64,000 bases of DNA from Vandiemenella viatica (Eukaryota; Arthropoda; Insecta; Orthoptera; Morabidae), in NCBI GenBank assembly GCA_031002005.1, contig JARYHS010008074.1:282163930-282227929 (forward strand), given 5' to 3'. Numbering within the stretch: position 1 is the stretch's first letter; each line of letters opens with the position of its first letter. This document shows positions 22,190 through 33,126 of the stretch, piece after piece. The notes below the pieces were generated by a model. That model was not told where the DNA came from. It saw only the letters and a program-made list of their open reading frames with translations, and did no database searches. The position numbers and the translations under genes were made by a program.

Positions 22190-23066
22190 CATTTCACTTT
22201 TCAGCCACCACTACCTGGCACAGAACACTGGTGTTTGTGTGTGGAAGTAGCATGGAGTTTCCTGTCGTGCACAACGTAGGCCGAATGCTGATAGCTGTGG
22301 GGATGTGGGAGATATGATGATTAAAGTTGGTCAGTGCAGAGCGTTTTCATATTTCGACCAAAAATTTGTGTCTCCTTATACTTCTCTTTCCTGCCACAAC
22401 TACATAGCATAGACCATTGGTGTTTGTGTGTGGCAGTAGAATCGTGTCTCCTGTCATGTACTATGGTTGTTAGATGTCGGTAACTATGGAGGTGTGGGAG
22501 ATATGGGGGTTTAAAGTGGTCGACCTGCGGCAATTTCATATTTCTGCCAAAGACGCATGTGTCTTGGTGTATCACTTTTCGGCGAAAACTATCTATCGCA
22601 AATCGCTGGCGTTTGTGTGTGGCAGTAACACAGAGTCACCTTTCGATCACAACGTCGGCCGAATTTCAGTAACTGTGGTATTGTGGGAGATATGGTGGTT
22701 GAAATTGGCCAATCAAGGATATTTTCGTATTTCGAAGAAAGACATGTGTCTCCCCATATGTCACATAGTATAGCCCATTGGTGTTTATGTGTGGTAGTAG
22801 TATCATGTCTCCTATCGTGCACTATGGTTGTTAGATGACGGTATCGTATGGGGGTTGAAAGTGGTCGACCTGCGGCACTTTTAAATATCTACCAAAAACG
22901 TATGTGTCCATGTGTATCACTTTTCAGCCAAAACTATGAAGCGCAGATCACTGGTCTTTGTATGTGGTAGTAGCACAGAGTCACTCATCGATCACAACGT
23001 TGGCCGAATTTCGGTAACTATGGGAGTGTGGGAGATATGGTAGTTCAAAGTGGTCGATGAAGGAAT
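22190..23066. repeat. tandem repeat of 170-190 bp units, block B, complete
   Basis: Unit landmarks GGTGTTTGTGTGTGG (or variants) fall at 22230, 22419, 22608, 22780 and 22953, giving spacings of 189, 189, 172 and 173 bp. The array decays after GGTCGATGAAGGA near 23060, so this allele gives the right border that the gap hides in block A. Alternating unit sizes suggest a two-unit higher-order pattern. Confidence 0.9.
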
Positions 23067-23877
23067 GGAAACTCTCCACCTGACTTGTTACCACTATAGA
23101 AAGTTAACAGTAATGTACCTGTAATTAACTCACTTTCCATTCTGAGCAATGTCACAATAGTTCGTGCAATGCACCTGACGAACCACAAATCAGCCGTGCA
23201 GCCAGGGATTTTGAAAGGGGCAGTTTAAAGTTAACGATCTGTGTAACGTGCCGAGCGCTGATGGCAACTAAACTCGCGAAAGATAATAAATAATAAACAA
23301 AAAGCTTAAAGAAAGATATTGTCACGCCATACCTAATTTACACAAAATTAAACTGCCTTTCCAAATTAATAGTAAACCAAAAATATTCTGTATACAAGAC
23401 ATGCAAAATTATTTTATTTCTAAAGTTTTTTTGCACATTCTAAAATGTTCTTATTCTTCCATTGCAAGATACCTCAGCTGTTTGTTTCATAGCAAAACGT
23501 GCTCCGTTTACATTATAAGGCGTTCAAGCAAATGAATGCTTCAAGCAAACACGTTACAAATGCTTGACATGCTAAAATGTATTGACAAAGTAAAATTACA
23601 TTTATTCAGCTCTCTTCAACTGACGACAGAGGTAATCATAATAGCTACTCTATCTATGTACGGTTGCTTGAGCCAACCAGGACCTCGTTAAGCCTTAGTT
23701 TTGTCTTGAATTTGCTTTGGACGTGTACGCATCCGTGATACAACTAGGGTTGTTAACCCTAGAGAGAGTCAGAACCACGGAAGCGTTTTGGCGTACTTCA
23801 CATTACTACACACTATCTGTGACAGCGGTGAAGGTCAGGTTACGGGATTAGAATTTGAGAAATTTCAGTCTCCAAAC
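23067..23877. other. non-coding stretch, nothing recognised
   Basis: AT-rich. A small palindrome, CTAGGGTTGTTAACCCTAG, sits at about 23745-23763. No gene is present. Confidence 0.6.
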
Positions 23878-24163
23878 AGGCGCCTGGGGGGGGGGGGGGG
23901 AGGGCACGGAACCTCACCAAGGGGGAGGGGGGTCAACGGAAATCTCTCGTGAGAAAAGTGGGGGTATAGACGCCCTTGGAAGTATGAGACTTTTTAAAAA
24001 AAAAAAAAAAAAAAATTACGAGATCGATTAGTAGGGGGGTCTCCGTCAAAATCTCATGTCATTTTAGAGAGGGGGGGGACGAGATCTCACAAAGTCTCAC
24101 AAGAGAGGGGGGAAGGGGTCCGGAATTCCGGAAAAACACCTCACGTAATTAATGGAAGCCCTT
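23878..24163. mobile_element. Harbinger-like G-rich MITE, family 2, left end missing
   Basis: Shares TCAACGGAAATCTC, GTCTCACAAGAGAGG and the right end AACACCTCACGTAATTAATGG with 15387-15798, and ends before TTA at 24163-24165. The left terminus has decayed into a G-run. Same orientation as the 15387 copy. Confidence 0.8.
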
Positions 24164-24236
24164 TACTCACTGAGCCACAAGGCCTTCTCATAACAGTTAA
24201 TACAATACGCAAGTTATCTCCGCTCACGCTTATCAG

Positions 24237-24296
24237 TATTCATAACAAGAACTAGCCAGCAAGTCCTATTCATAACAAGAACTAGCCAGCAAGTCC
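24237..24296. repeat. perfect two-copy 30-bp tandem repeat
   Basis: TATTCATAACAAGAACTAGC plus CAGCAAGTCC occurs twice in direct succession without a mismatch. A perfect copy suggests recent duplication or slippage. Confidence 0.9.
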
Positions 24297-26635
24297 AGAT
24301 TAGAACAACTTGGGATTTGCCAACTCTGCCATTGTAGGAACAGTTGCAGAAATACACTGGCGTAGTCGTGGTCCACTTCAAACCAAACCAAGCCTTGAGC
24401 ATCCGTAGACATTTCTCGATAAAGTGAAATCTTCGTTGTGTATCGCAAAATCACATCTGCAAACATTCAAATACACATCCACTTAATTTATTTGATTCGT
24501 CCTGATCTATTTATCATCTGAAAATGAAATCTGCAACTTGAATACAAAGCTACGTTGTCACTGAAAGAAGGCGCCTGATTATTTCTTTATTGTTCTAATT
24601 GTAAAAGGATTACTCGTAGACACATTAATAAAATTTCTGGTATAAATACTTCATCAAGGAACGAACAACAAGCCATTTATAGGTTAGTGGTCAATTTTAC
24701 GTGCAGGTCTGGCGAAAAGCCCCATTTATTTAATACTACTGGCAGAAAGGAGACCAGATAAAGTGTCTGTCGTTACAGCTGCATATGAGATAGTGACGTA
24801 GGCTGTTATGCTGTATCAGCCGATAGCGACAGTGCGCCACGCCAGAAGCAAGTCTTGTTCATTCACAGTGAAGAGGAATGTGCCAGCAACTGCCCGCCTC
24901 CCTGGTATGCGATAGTGGCCTCGCAAGATAACGGGACCTAGGGCCCTAGGAAGGGTCTTAACCATAGCATCTGGGTGGGAAAGACCGCATATTTATAGAA
25001 TTAAATCATAGATCAATTAGAACAACACTGAGTTATTTGTATATTTTTTCATAGACGTATTAATATGAATGTCCCACAAGAACCGATATCACCATCATGG
25101 GCAACAGCCTTTCATTAGAGTTACACACCAAAATATTTAAAAATATGTTATTTTACCTATCCTTCAGATGGGGATTAATTTATCGTAAGCTATTGCGAGT
25201 GAATATGCTATCAATTGTCACAAACTATGTTTTAATACCTACAGTAAAGCAAGTATTGTATTTCTATTACTATTTTTGACATAGTCGTGGCATCGAATAG
25301 TTGTTATCATAGTATCACAGAAAAATGGTACTAAATGAAAGCAGCAATTTATATCCCCTGTGCAAAAGGGAAGTTTAGGATCGAATACCTTATGCAAGGT
25401 TTGCGAAGGCATTTCCTACATTTACACTTCTAACGTTATCGAGTTCCGATGACGTCAGACAAGGAAACATTCAGCCAGTCGCATTACATAATATAGTTAC
25501 ACATGGCGGTAAACAATTACAATTCTACCAACATTCGACGTACAGATCCTGCTATAGCTAATAGGACGCTATATATGTAACAGGCATGAGTACTTATTTA
25601 CTGAAATGTAAACATACTATTACGCAATTCAGTTAACGTTTCACTGATGTAGAGGATCATGTTATTAAAAATCTTCGTTTCCACAGTGCAACTTTCGTTT
25701 TCACAAAGAAGTAACGACCCTGACTACGATTATATTCTCTGATTTTCAGTGGAGACTAATACTCCCAAAACAGCATAAACCTTATCTGTGGAGAACGATG
25801 ATTTCTACAGCCATTATTTAAAATTGGAAATAACCTAAATAATTTTCAGACAAAATATTGAAAAATACCGTAAAATTTATGTTCTGTAAATTATCAACTT
25901 CCTTTCCCACTAACTGTTTTTCCGTTCGCTAATCTTGTTCCTCATGAAACTAAAGATCGTCATACATTTCGAGTTGAAAATTGGTAACTCCTGTTGGAAA
26001 ACGGTTGGACATTTTTCGTAATGCAATTAATGTTGAATGATGTAGAAAAATAAGTTGGTGTCGTCCAGACACGGAAAAAGAAGGCAGTCGAAAATGCCAA
26101 TAAAATTCACGTATGCCGCTGCTACAAGTGACTGCACACACTTTTATTTAAATATTGTTATTGGAACTACATACCTGGATGGATGTATTTCTACAGATGT
26201 CTTGTTATGTTGACGCCATCGTGAAGACACGACAGTTTGGCTGTCAAGCCTCCTCATTTTTCTGACCACTGATTTGACAGATCTTAATGAAGATTTATGG
26301 TCAAACATTAAAAACTAGTTACAAACGGATCTGGGCTTCTAATAAATCTGTTTCTACCATTATTTACAGCAGCTGGGCGAGCTAAATGAATCTGCCTAGA
26401 TATTAATTGTAATGTAAATTAAATTCACTTGGTCTTCGCACATTCTGCGTATATCAAGAAATTCAGGCATCCTTGCGTATCTCACATTGACAAAACAAAG
26501 CCCTTAAAAAAAAAAAGAATGTGAAATCAGTTAGGTTGAGCAACAAGGTAAGTTACATCTGCCAACAATTTTTCCGACCGAAGTCTTAAAATTATAAATC
26601 GCGTATTAGGGTCTTGCGATACGCCCACAACCACG
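24297..26635. other. non-coding stretch, nothing recognised
   Basis: AT-rich sequence. Short frames at 24266-24466, 25097-25279 and 25950-26141 have no motif. No repeats shared with other parts of the window were seen. Confidence 0.55.
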
Positions 26636-26842
26636 TCGTTAGATCCGGGAGACGGTTTTTAGGCAATGAATGGGAAGGTAATCAGGTTTTGAAGACACAA
26701 TTCCTGCATTCGCTTGAAGCTATTTCGGTAAACCATGGAAACTTCAAATCAGTACATCCAGAATGCGAATTGAACCAGTATCCAACAGAATTGCTGACCC
26801 GAATGTTAAATGCACAATCACCAGCCCCGGTAGATTTTCAAG
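26636..26842 (-). mobile_element. strongly diverged tRNA-headed SINE
   Basis: On the minus strand, fragments of the core survive (complements of AATGGGAAGG, TTCCTGCATTCGCTTGAAGC and AACCATGGAAACTTCAAAT), with a head remnant GCGAATTGAACCAGTATCC. One of the oldest copies here. A poly-T tract follows at 26868-26910. Confidence 0.6.
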
Positions 26843-27301
26843 ACAGGCGATTTCTTTCTTTCTTTTATTTTTTTTTTTTTCTTTCTTTTTTTTTTTTTTT
26901 TTTTTTTTTTAATAATCACAGGAACGGGGAATATACGGAATATTTGCTTGGCATTTGTTTTAAGCAGCTCGCACTAAAGCAGTCTTTTTCCTCCTAGATA
27001 AATTATAACAGGCGGCTTAACAGAAAACTTTGTCAAAGGCAACCTGTCATACGAAACTACACTCCATTCGTAGGCAGACTAGAAAGTGAAATCTTCACGA
27101 ATTTAAGAATGAGGAACCAAATATTAGTGATTTTCTGTTGACGGGATATATAATCCCATTTTTGATAGAGAGTTTACAAGCCCAATATGTATGTTTCTAA
27201 CTTGTTAGAAAACAGTAAAGAATTATCCTTAATCAGTCTTGAGTAACGAGATCAAAAGCGTTTGGAAATTCTGTCAAGTAATTAATCACACCAGTTCATA
27301 A

Positions 27302-27595
27302 GAGGGCATCCATAAATTACGTGAGAGCCGCCCCCCCCCCCTCTTCTGGTGAGATCTGGTCCGTGAGAACCCCCGAAATTGCCCTCGAAACTTTTTTTTT
27401 TTTTTAGGTCTCACCCTTCAAAATCCGGTTACACCCCCACTTTTCAACGAAATACCCCCCTAAAATCGACTTTCACGCAATTTGTAGACTTTTTTCTTTT
27501 TTTAGCTCTACAGTCCAAAATTTTTTACAAAACTTCACGTGAGATTTTCACCCCCCCCCCTTTTATTTCACCTCACGTAATTTATGGATGCCCCC
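27302..27595. mobile_element. Harbinger-like G-rich MITE, family 2, opposite orientation
   Basis: The ends GAGGGCATCCATAAATTACG and (complement) GGGGGCATCCATAAATTACG form inverted repeats. TAA is duplicated at 27299-27301 and 27596-27598. The interior is the reverse complement of the 15387 copy, so the homopolymers appear as C-runs, with TCTGGTGAGATCTGGTCCG and AGCTCTACAGTCCAAAATT. Confidence 0.88.
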
Positions 27596-27598
27596 TAA

Positions 27599-28219
27599 CT
27601 GACACAAGCGGTGAATGGGTAGTGGAATAAAACTACCATCGGCTATGAAAACTGGAACCATGTGTATGAAACAATAAATTAATTTAACAAGAACACGAGT
27701 TTCGGCATTTCTTATTGGGACTTCAATCAGAAAATTTGATTTCTTCTCCTCTCGTAACAGGTAGCGTAAGATTTTGTTGCTGTGTTTGTGTGTGTTTTGT
27801 GAATAGCGCAGTCTACATACAATGAATGTGGTCCTCTTACATGCAGGCTGCTGAGTAGAATTTCCCTAAAATATTGCGAGGAGCTTCCTTCTCTGCTTGG
27901 GTCATAATGGACGTTGAGGCAGTACAGACGGCCAGGCGCCTGCCAGTCTAGCAAACAGGTTTTCAGGCGACCGACCCAGCGCAGCTGTCTGAAAAGTTTC
28001 CATCAACTGATCTGCAATTCGCTGCAACCTCAAGCATAGCGCTCTTAAATACTCTCACACGTTACACGGATGGCACTGCAAAATGTCGTTCACAACCTAA
28101 TCTTAGCAAACAGTCCTCGCGACGGATGCTCAGAATGTTCCGAGAAGGAAGTGCAATAAAGTTTTAGTTTGCAAGCGGCTGAGTGTACAGTACACTGCAT
28201 GTAACCTGCGTCTTCAATC
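27599..28219. other. non-coding stretch, nothing recognised
   Basis: A 75-codon minus frame at 27727-27954 has no known motif. No repeat was identified. Confidence 0.5.
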
Positions 28220-28221
28220 TA

Positions 28222-28625
28222 CCGGGTGTTTCAAAAATGACCGGTATATTTGAAAAATCAATAAAAACTAAACGGGCAGCGATAGAAATACACCGTTTGT
28301 TGCAATATGCTTCGGACAACAGATGGCGCTGCAGTCTGGAAAAATCTAAAGTTCTAAGGAATAAACCATTTTTTCACAGCGAACTTGCAATCTGTGAACA
28401 GCACACGCCTACAGCAGAAAGACGACTTACAGAATGGCGAACTCACAGACTGCGTTTACTACTGCAGTGACATCTGTTGTTGAAAATTGAACTAATTTCG
28501 AAAATTTGTCTGCCTGAAAATTTACTGTTGTCCCAAGCATATTGCAACAAACGGTGTATTTCTATCGCTGCCCGTTTAGCTTTTATTGATTTTTCAAATA
28601 TACTGGTCATTTTTTAAACACCCGG
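28222..28625. mobile_element. 404-bp foldback MITE with TA duplication
   Basis: Inverted arms of about 95 bp begin CCGGGTGTTTCAAAAATGAC on the left and, on the complement, CCGGGTGTTTAAAAAATGAC on the right. They run to GCAATATGCTT. TA flanks it at 28220-28221 and 28626-28627. The arms are almost identical, with a handful of mismatches. The TA target and long arms fit a Tc1/mariner-mobilised foldback. The 95-codon frame across it is not a gene. Confidence 0.85.
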
Positions 28626-28627
28626 TA

Positions 28628-30334
28628 ATTCTTTCACTGTGCTGTTCCGGTCATGTTATACAGAATAGTTTATATATTCTGGAACTGCGGTTCAACAGAC
28701 AATCTTTTCGATCGAATGAAGTATTAAAACAAGTATGAAAACTGATCGCACGTAACTTATGGTGGAAATGATCCTACCGGATGAGTTATGCACTAATGTT
28801 TGGTTAGGACTCAATATTGTTTTTTATTTAAGTTAGAATCGAGATGAAAAACGTATTAACAATTTTTCTTTATTAGTAAATAGCATATTTGTAAACGTAG
28901 GTAATTTAATTAAAACCGCAGAAAAGATTTAAACAACAGAGATTTACAAACTAAACTGCTTAGAGTGTAAAATGAATTATCGGAAGAAAGTGAAGGCAAT
29001 CCATTTAAATAAAAACATATATATATATATATTATTGATTGTAGGACCTAAAGCTGAGAATTTCTCAATATTTTAAACATTAGACATCAAGAAAAATAGA
29101 TTCACCAACATTTCTTATTAGAAATTATACCGACAAACCCTCTAACAGCCGGGTCTGCAAAGTTTTCTCATCAGCAGATTGGATTTGTGTCCATATCAGC
29201 AATTATAATACCCGGCTATGTCTATTCTTTCAAAATTATTAGTTTTCGATTGACTAATTTAGCTTTATATTTGTCTTTGCGCAGTGAACAGGTATGGAAA
29301 ACAGGAACTTATGCGATCACAATGTAGGTACAGTTAGCATTAAAAACTTAATTTTGCGCACAGCCGAAAGTTGGTTAGAACCTCCCGAAGGAAGCGTACT
29401 AAATTGAATCACGGTGTGATCCCAGCGTACTGCACATAAGCAAGGCTGGTTTTGCCAACGGTAAAAGCTCAGTTTCGTAGCTTATAAAAATGAGGATTCG
29501 CACCGGTAATCGAATCAACGGCTCCACTTTGAAATGAGACAACCAAGCACTGACATACCGGGCTAGTAAACATTGTCTTGCGAAACAATTTCAATTTTAA
29601 CAGACATATCCTATTTCAATTCCAAAAGAATTAAACTGCTGGGCTCAAATACTTGGATAAGTGCAACATTTAGCGAAAAAACTTCATTATTTAGTAATAA
29701 GGGTCATGGAAAGACCGTATGCGTGAGGACTTAGGCTAGTGCAGGGAGAAGGCTTTCAGCAATAGCGACCTCACATGAAAATCGGACGAGCTGAAGAAGA
29801 TTGTTATGGATGCACAGCAGGACAACATATCTTTCTTTTTTTAAAAAAAAAAATAAAATAAATAAAAAAGATATAAAGGAGTAGAGAAACTACTCATTGG
29901 AGACTAGAAATATGGAGAAAACACTCCTCTTGTTCGAAATTTAAATCAGTGTTTCAACTCGAAACTACAATACAACCCTACTGCGTATTGGTATGAGACA
30001 TACAGAACGAAGTACGTGGTTTTGTAAGCCAACTGCATTAAGCTTTAGTAGCCATAATCTTTTTATTTCGTTTTTGTGTACCGTAAATAGCAAGTTTTTA
30101 CGTTATCTGAAAGTTTCCTTGAATTTGCTGAAGAGTTACCTCGAAATGCGAAATGTATTCCTTACCATTAAAAGAATTACGCAGGCATAATGGTAGCTGT
30201 AGATAATTTACCAAGAGTGATGCGATTTCTTCAAATAATTACTTTCATTTCTAAGATTCACATATTGTAATGAGATAATTAATAACTGTTTAGAACATTT
30301 ATAGCTGAAGAGCTAATGAAATACAGATTTAGAT
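28628..30334. other. AT-rich non-coding stretch
   Basis: TA repeat at about 29016-29032 and A-rich tract at 29840-29870. A possible tRNA-like decayed block with GGATTCGCACCGGTAATCG lies near 29491-29520, but no second copy supports it. No gene is present. Confidence 0.5.
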
Positions 30335-30508
30335 TAGACATTAGAGGCAGGAAAGGACTGGGAGCAAAGAACAGTGAGGAATTCAGCCATAACATTTTCA
30401 AGGAACTATTCCTCCATTCGCCTGGAGTGGTTTCGATAATGGAAGACTGTAATCGGAATGGCCGGACGCGGATTTGAACCCGCGTCCTCCCGAATGTCAC
30501 ACCACGTT
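30335..30508 (-). mobile_element. tRNA-headed SINE, partial head
   Basis: On the minus strand, B-box complement GATTTGAACCCGCGTCC, core complements CATTCGCCTGGAGTGGTTT and AATTCAGCCAT, and the start of the tail (GACATTAGAGGCAGG) are visible. The outer head is mutated. Confidence 0.8.
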
Positions 30509-32114
30509 AGTTGATTCATGTTATATTCCAGACAGAAATAAATATGGTTGAACGGGAGATCTTGTGCTTGATTTAAATCGAAAGAAATTCGTAACTGATA
30601 ATATGCTGCAGTTCCCCCAACCACACAGGAAAGCACGTCGGCAGGAATACTTTAAACTCTCCAGCACGAACGGTACGGAAGTTATAAATCAGCTAATTTT
30701 AAAATACCTATGCTTTTAATAACAAAACCTTCGTGCTTTTTCTCTGCCAAAAACGAAAATACTTGCCTTAGGTCTTTAATTGTAATTAATAATTGCTTAT
30801 TTGATAAGATCTTCTCCCGTTAGTCATTCTACAAACTTTAACATTTACAAATTTATGTACATTATTGGAGAATCAGATAATATTGAAATTACAAAAAAAA
30901 AAAAAAATGCTATAAGTGTGTTTACTAATAACTATAAACAACATTTATTTTGTTACATCAAAGTTAAAATCGTTAGCACAGAGTGTAACCGTATTATGTA
31001 CAGAAACTTTCGTAATGTAATTGAATAGACTACTGGCGAGAGATCGATTTGCGCGGAAAAGGACGTTAGGCATTGAGAGGCAGGTGTTGTTGTGTCCTCA
31101 ATGGCTGCTGGAACGAGAAGAGTAAAGCACAAACAGGTAAACATCAAGTGGCACACACATCAAGGTCAGGCCGGAGTGGACACACGTAAAGCATCAGACC
31201 ACAGTCGACCGCTCAAATCTAGTCCTGCTTGGAACACAACTATTGCAACATTGAATCATATACCATGCACAGCACCTACAGCTTTGCTTTTATAAAGTTT
31301 GAACTATTTTCTTGAGTTATTACTGTCGGTGATGCATGAAAATATTCTGTCGAAATTCCACAGTTCGCTCCCAGGTTCGGCCTCGGACGAGTGGATTTAG
31401 TTATGGATTGTGTTGTATTTTACACCTACATACATACCACACGCTTTCAACTAATAGCGTGCATCAACAATTCAAAACTGAACAAGAAATATACTCCATT
31501 TTCTTCAAACACACGGTAATGTTCCAGCGCAGTATCAAATTTAGTGAATGTGTCTCCAGTGTGGTTGCATAGGATTAATAATAATCAGGTTCTCAATTTC
31601 TCATACCGTTTTTATCTCTCAATCCGTGGTTTTTATTATCTGAAGGATATTTCGCTCTGCTTAGAAAACATTGTTAATACCTAACGAAGTAATGAAGCGA
31701 TTAATCTAATGCACTTAAGTTAAAAAAGATTTATATCGCCATTAATCTATTAACTGCCAAGATCTTAAGCTAAATATCATGTATGAGTTACTCTCTGAAC
31801 GGCCGTATCTGAAAGCGTCATTATAGTTATACGTTGTATTTTGCAGGAAAAATGGACCATCACAGTATACTCATTTTTTTTTCCAGATAACTCTTCATCT
31901 AACTTTAAGATCTATATCCAAGCACAAAAAAGTAGACAGTATAATATCCCATCAAATATTTCCCAGGAATCACCACTGGCATATGTTGTATTACAGATCT
32001 AAAGAGTATTTGAATATAACGAAAGATTTGCATTATGAGCTATTTTTACTGTTATAATTTGATACATTGATAACTGTGACAGGTCGATAGGAGACAGATA
32101 AGAGTTAGTAAACA
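30509..32114. other. AT-rich non-coding stretch
   Basis: No repeat or gene recognised. The small frames at 30801-31028 and 31092-31572 have no motif. Confidence 0.5.
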
Positions 32115-33126
32115 TGAAGTGAGACACTATAAAAGAATGCGCCCTTATTGTTAAACTTTACTACCATAATGGTAAAAGTTTAGTTGCATTATTCGTATGG
32201 TGCGTTCGATTTTAGGTAGAAATAATGTTCCGAATTCATCAACTGTGAAAAGAATAATAAAAAACCCGAAACTACTGGATCAGTTTATATAAAACACACG
32301 AAACGTATTGCTCATTCTGAGGAAAGTTTCGCAATATTTCGCAAAAGTGTGGCAGTCTCCAGAGACCTTGATTCGTCATCGTGCACTAGAACTGGACATT
32401 CCAGCAGCCACTCTTGACTGTATTCTCACTGAAGATTTGCATCTCTATGCTTACATAATTTGACTCAAGAATTTATGCCATAGAACAAGCACAGCGAAGA
32501 GAATTCACCAATTGTATCATTGAACAACAAGAAAAGAATGTCGATTTTGTAGACAAATCATATTTAGCGACTGGGCCCATTGTTTACTAGATAGCTTCGT
32601 TAGAGGGCAAAAATGCCGCACTTGGAGCTAAGAAAATCCACGAATGATTCGTCAGAAACACATGCATCACCATCGTGTTAGTGTTTGGTTGTGCATTGAA
32701 GACTGGAGGCTTCATTAAACCATTTTTCTTTGAAACCGAGGCAGGTAATAAATTAACGGTAACGACGAACGTTATCGTAACATGATAACCCCGTTGTTAG
32801 AGCCTCATTTTGAAGATATTGCTCTTGGAGACATGTGGTTTCAGCAGGACGATGCCACCGTCCCTGAAACATTGACGATCTTGCACAAGTCTTTTCCTGG
32901 TTATGTGACCAGAAATGGCTGCCAACGATTTAACACCGATCGATTTATTTTTTCTGTGGGGTTTATTGAAATCTTAGAAAACTCAAGTATCAAAGGCCAA
33001 AATTGAACACTTTATCAATGAAATATCACGACATTTATGCAAAACCGTTATTGAGAATTTTGCGAGACGAGTACTCGTGTGACACTAAAGCCGTGGCGGA
33101 TGTATTGTTTCAATTCCAAAATTGCA
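32115..33126 (+). pseudogene. mariner-like (IS630-Tc1-mariner) transposase relic
   Basis: Pieces of one transposase appear in order across several frames. They are an N-terminal HTH-like part (CALIVKLYYHNGKS near 32138; FRIHQL and neighbours at about 32230), a middle part SVWLCIEDW near 32672, the catalytic stretch MITPLLEPHFEDIALGDMWF followed by QQDDAT (32782-32870), and a C-terminal part EHFINEISRHLC and ENFARRV (33003-33085). Known: LxDMWFQQDGAT with the first or second catalytic Asp, and IENxxxRI near the end, are typical of insect mariner-like elements. Many stops and shifts make it long dead. No terminal repeats were located. Confidence 0.7.

Larger units (their letters stand above)
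18771..22945. repeat. block B of the allelic/duplicated pair (partner 13080-17768)
   Basis: Starts at the first bases after the N gap and matches block A to that block's last base before the gap (A ...GAAGCGCA at 17761-17768, B at 22938-22945). Beyond 22945 block B continues uniquely. The left contig ends inside sequence that the right contig begins with, which is the geometry of an unmerged contig overlap. Confidence 0.95.

Noticed and set aside
24940..24960. Palindrome around ACCTAGGGCCCTAGG as a regulatory site
   Set aside because: Short palindromes of this size occur by chance in 64 kb and nothing nearby gives it meaning.
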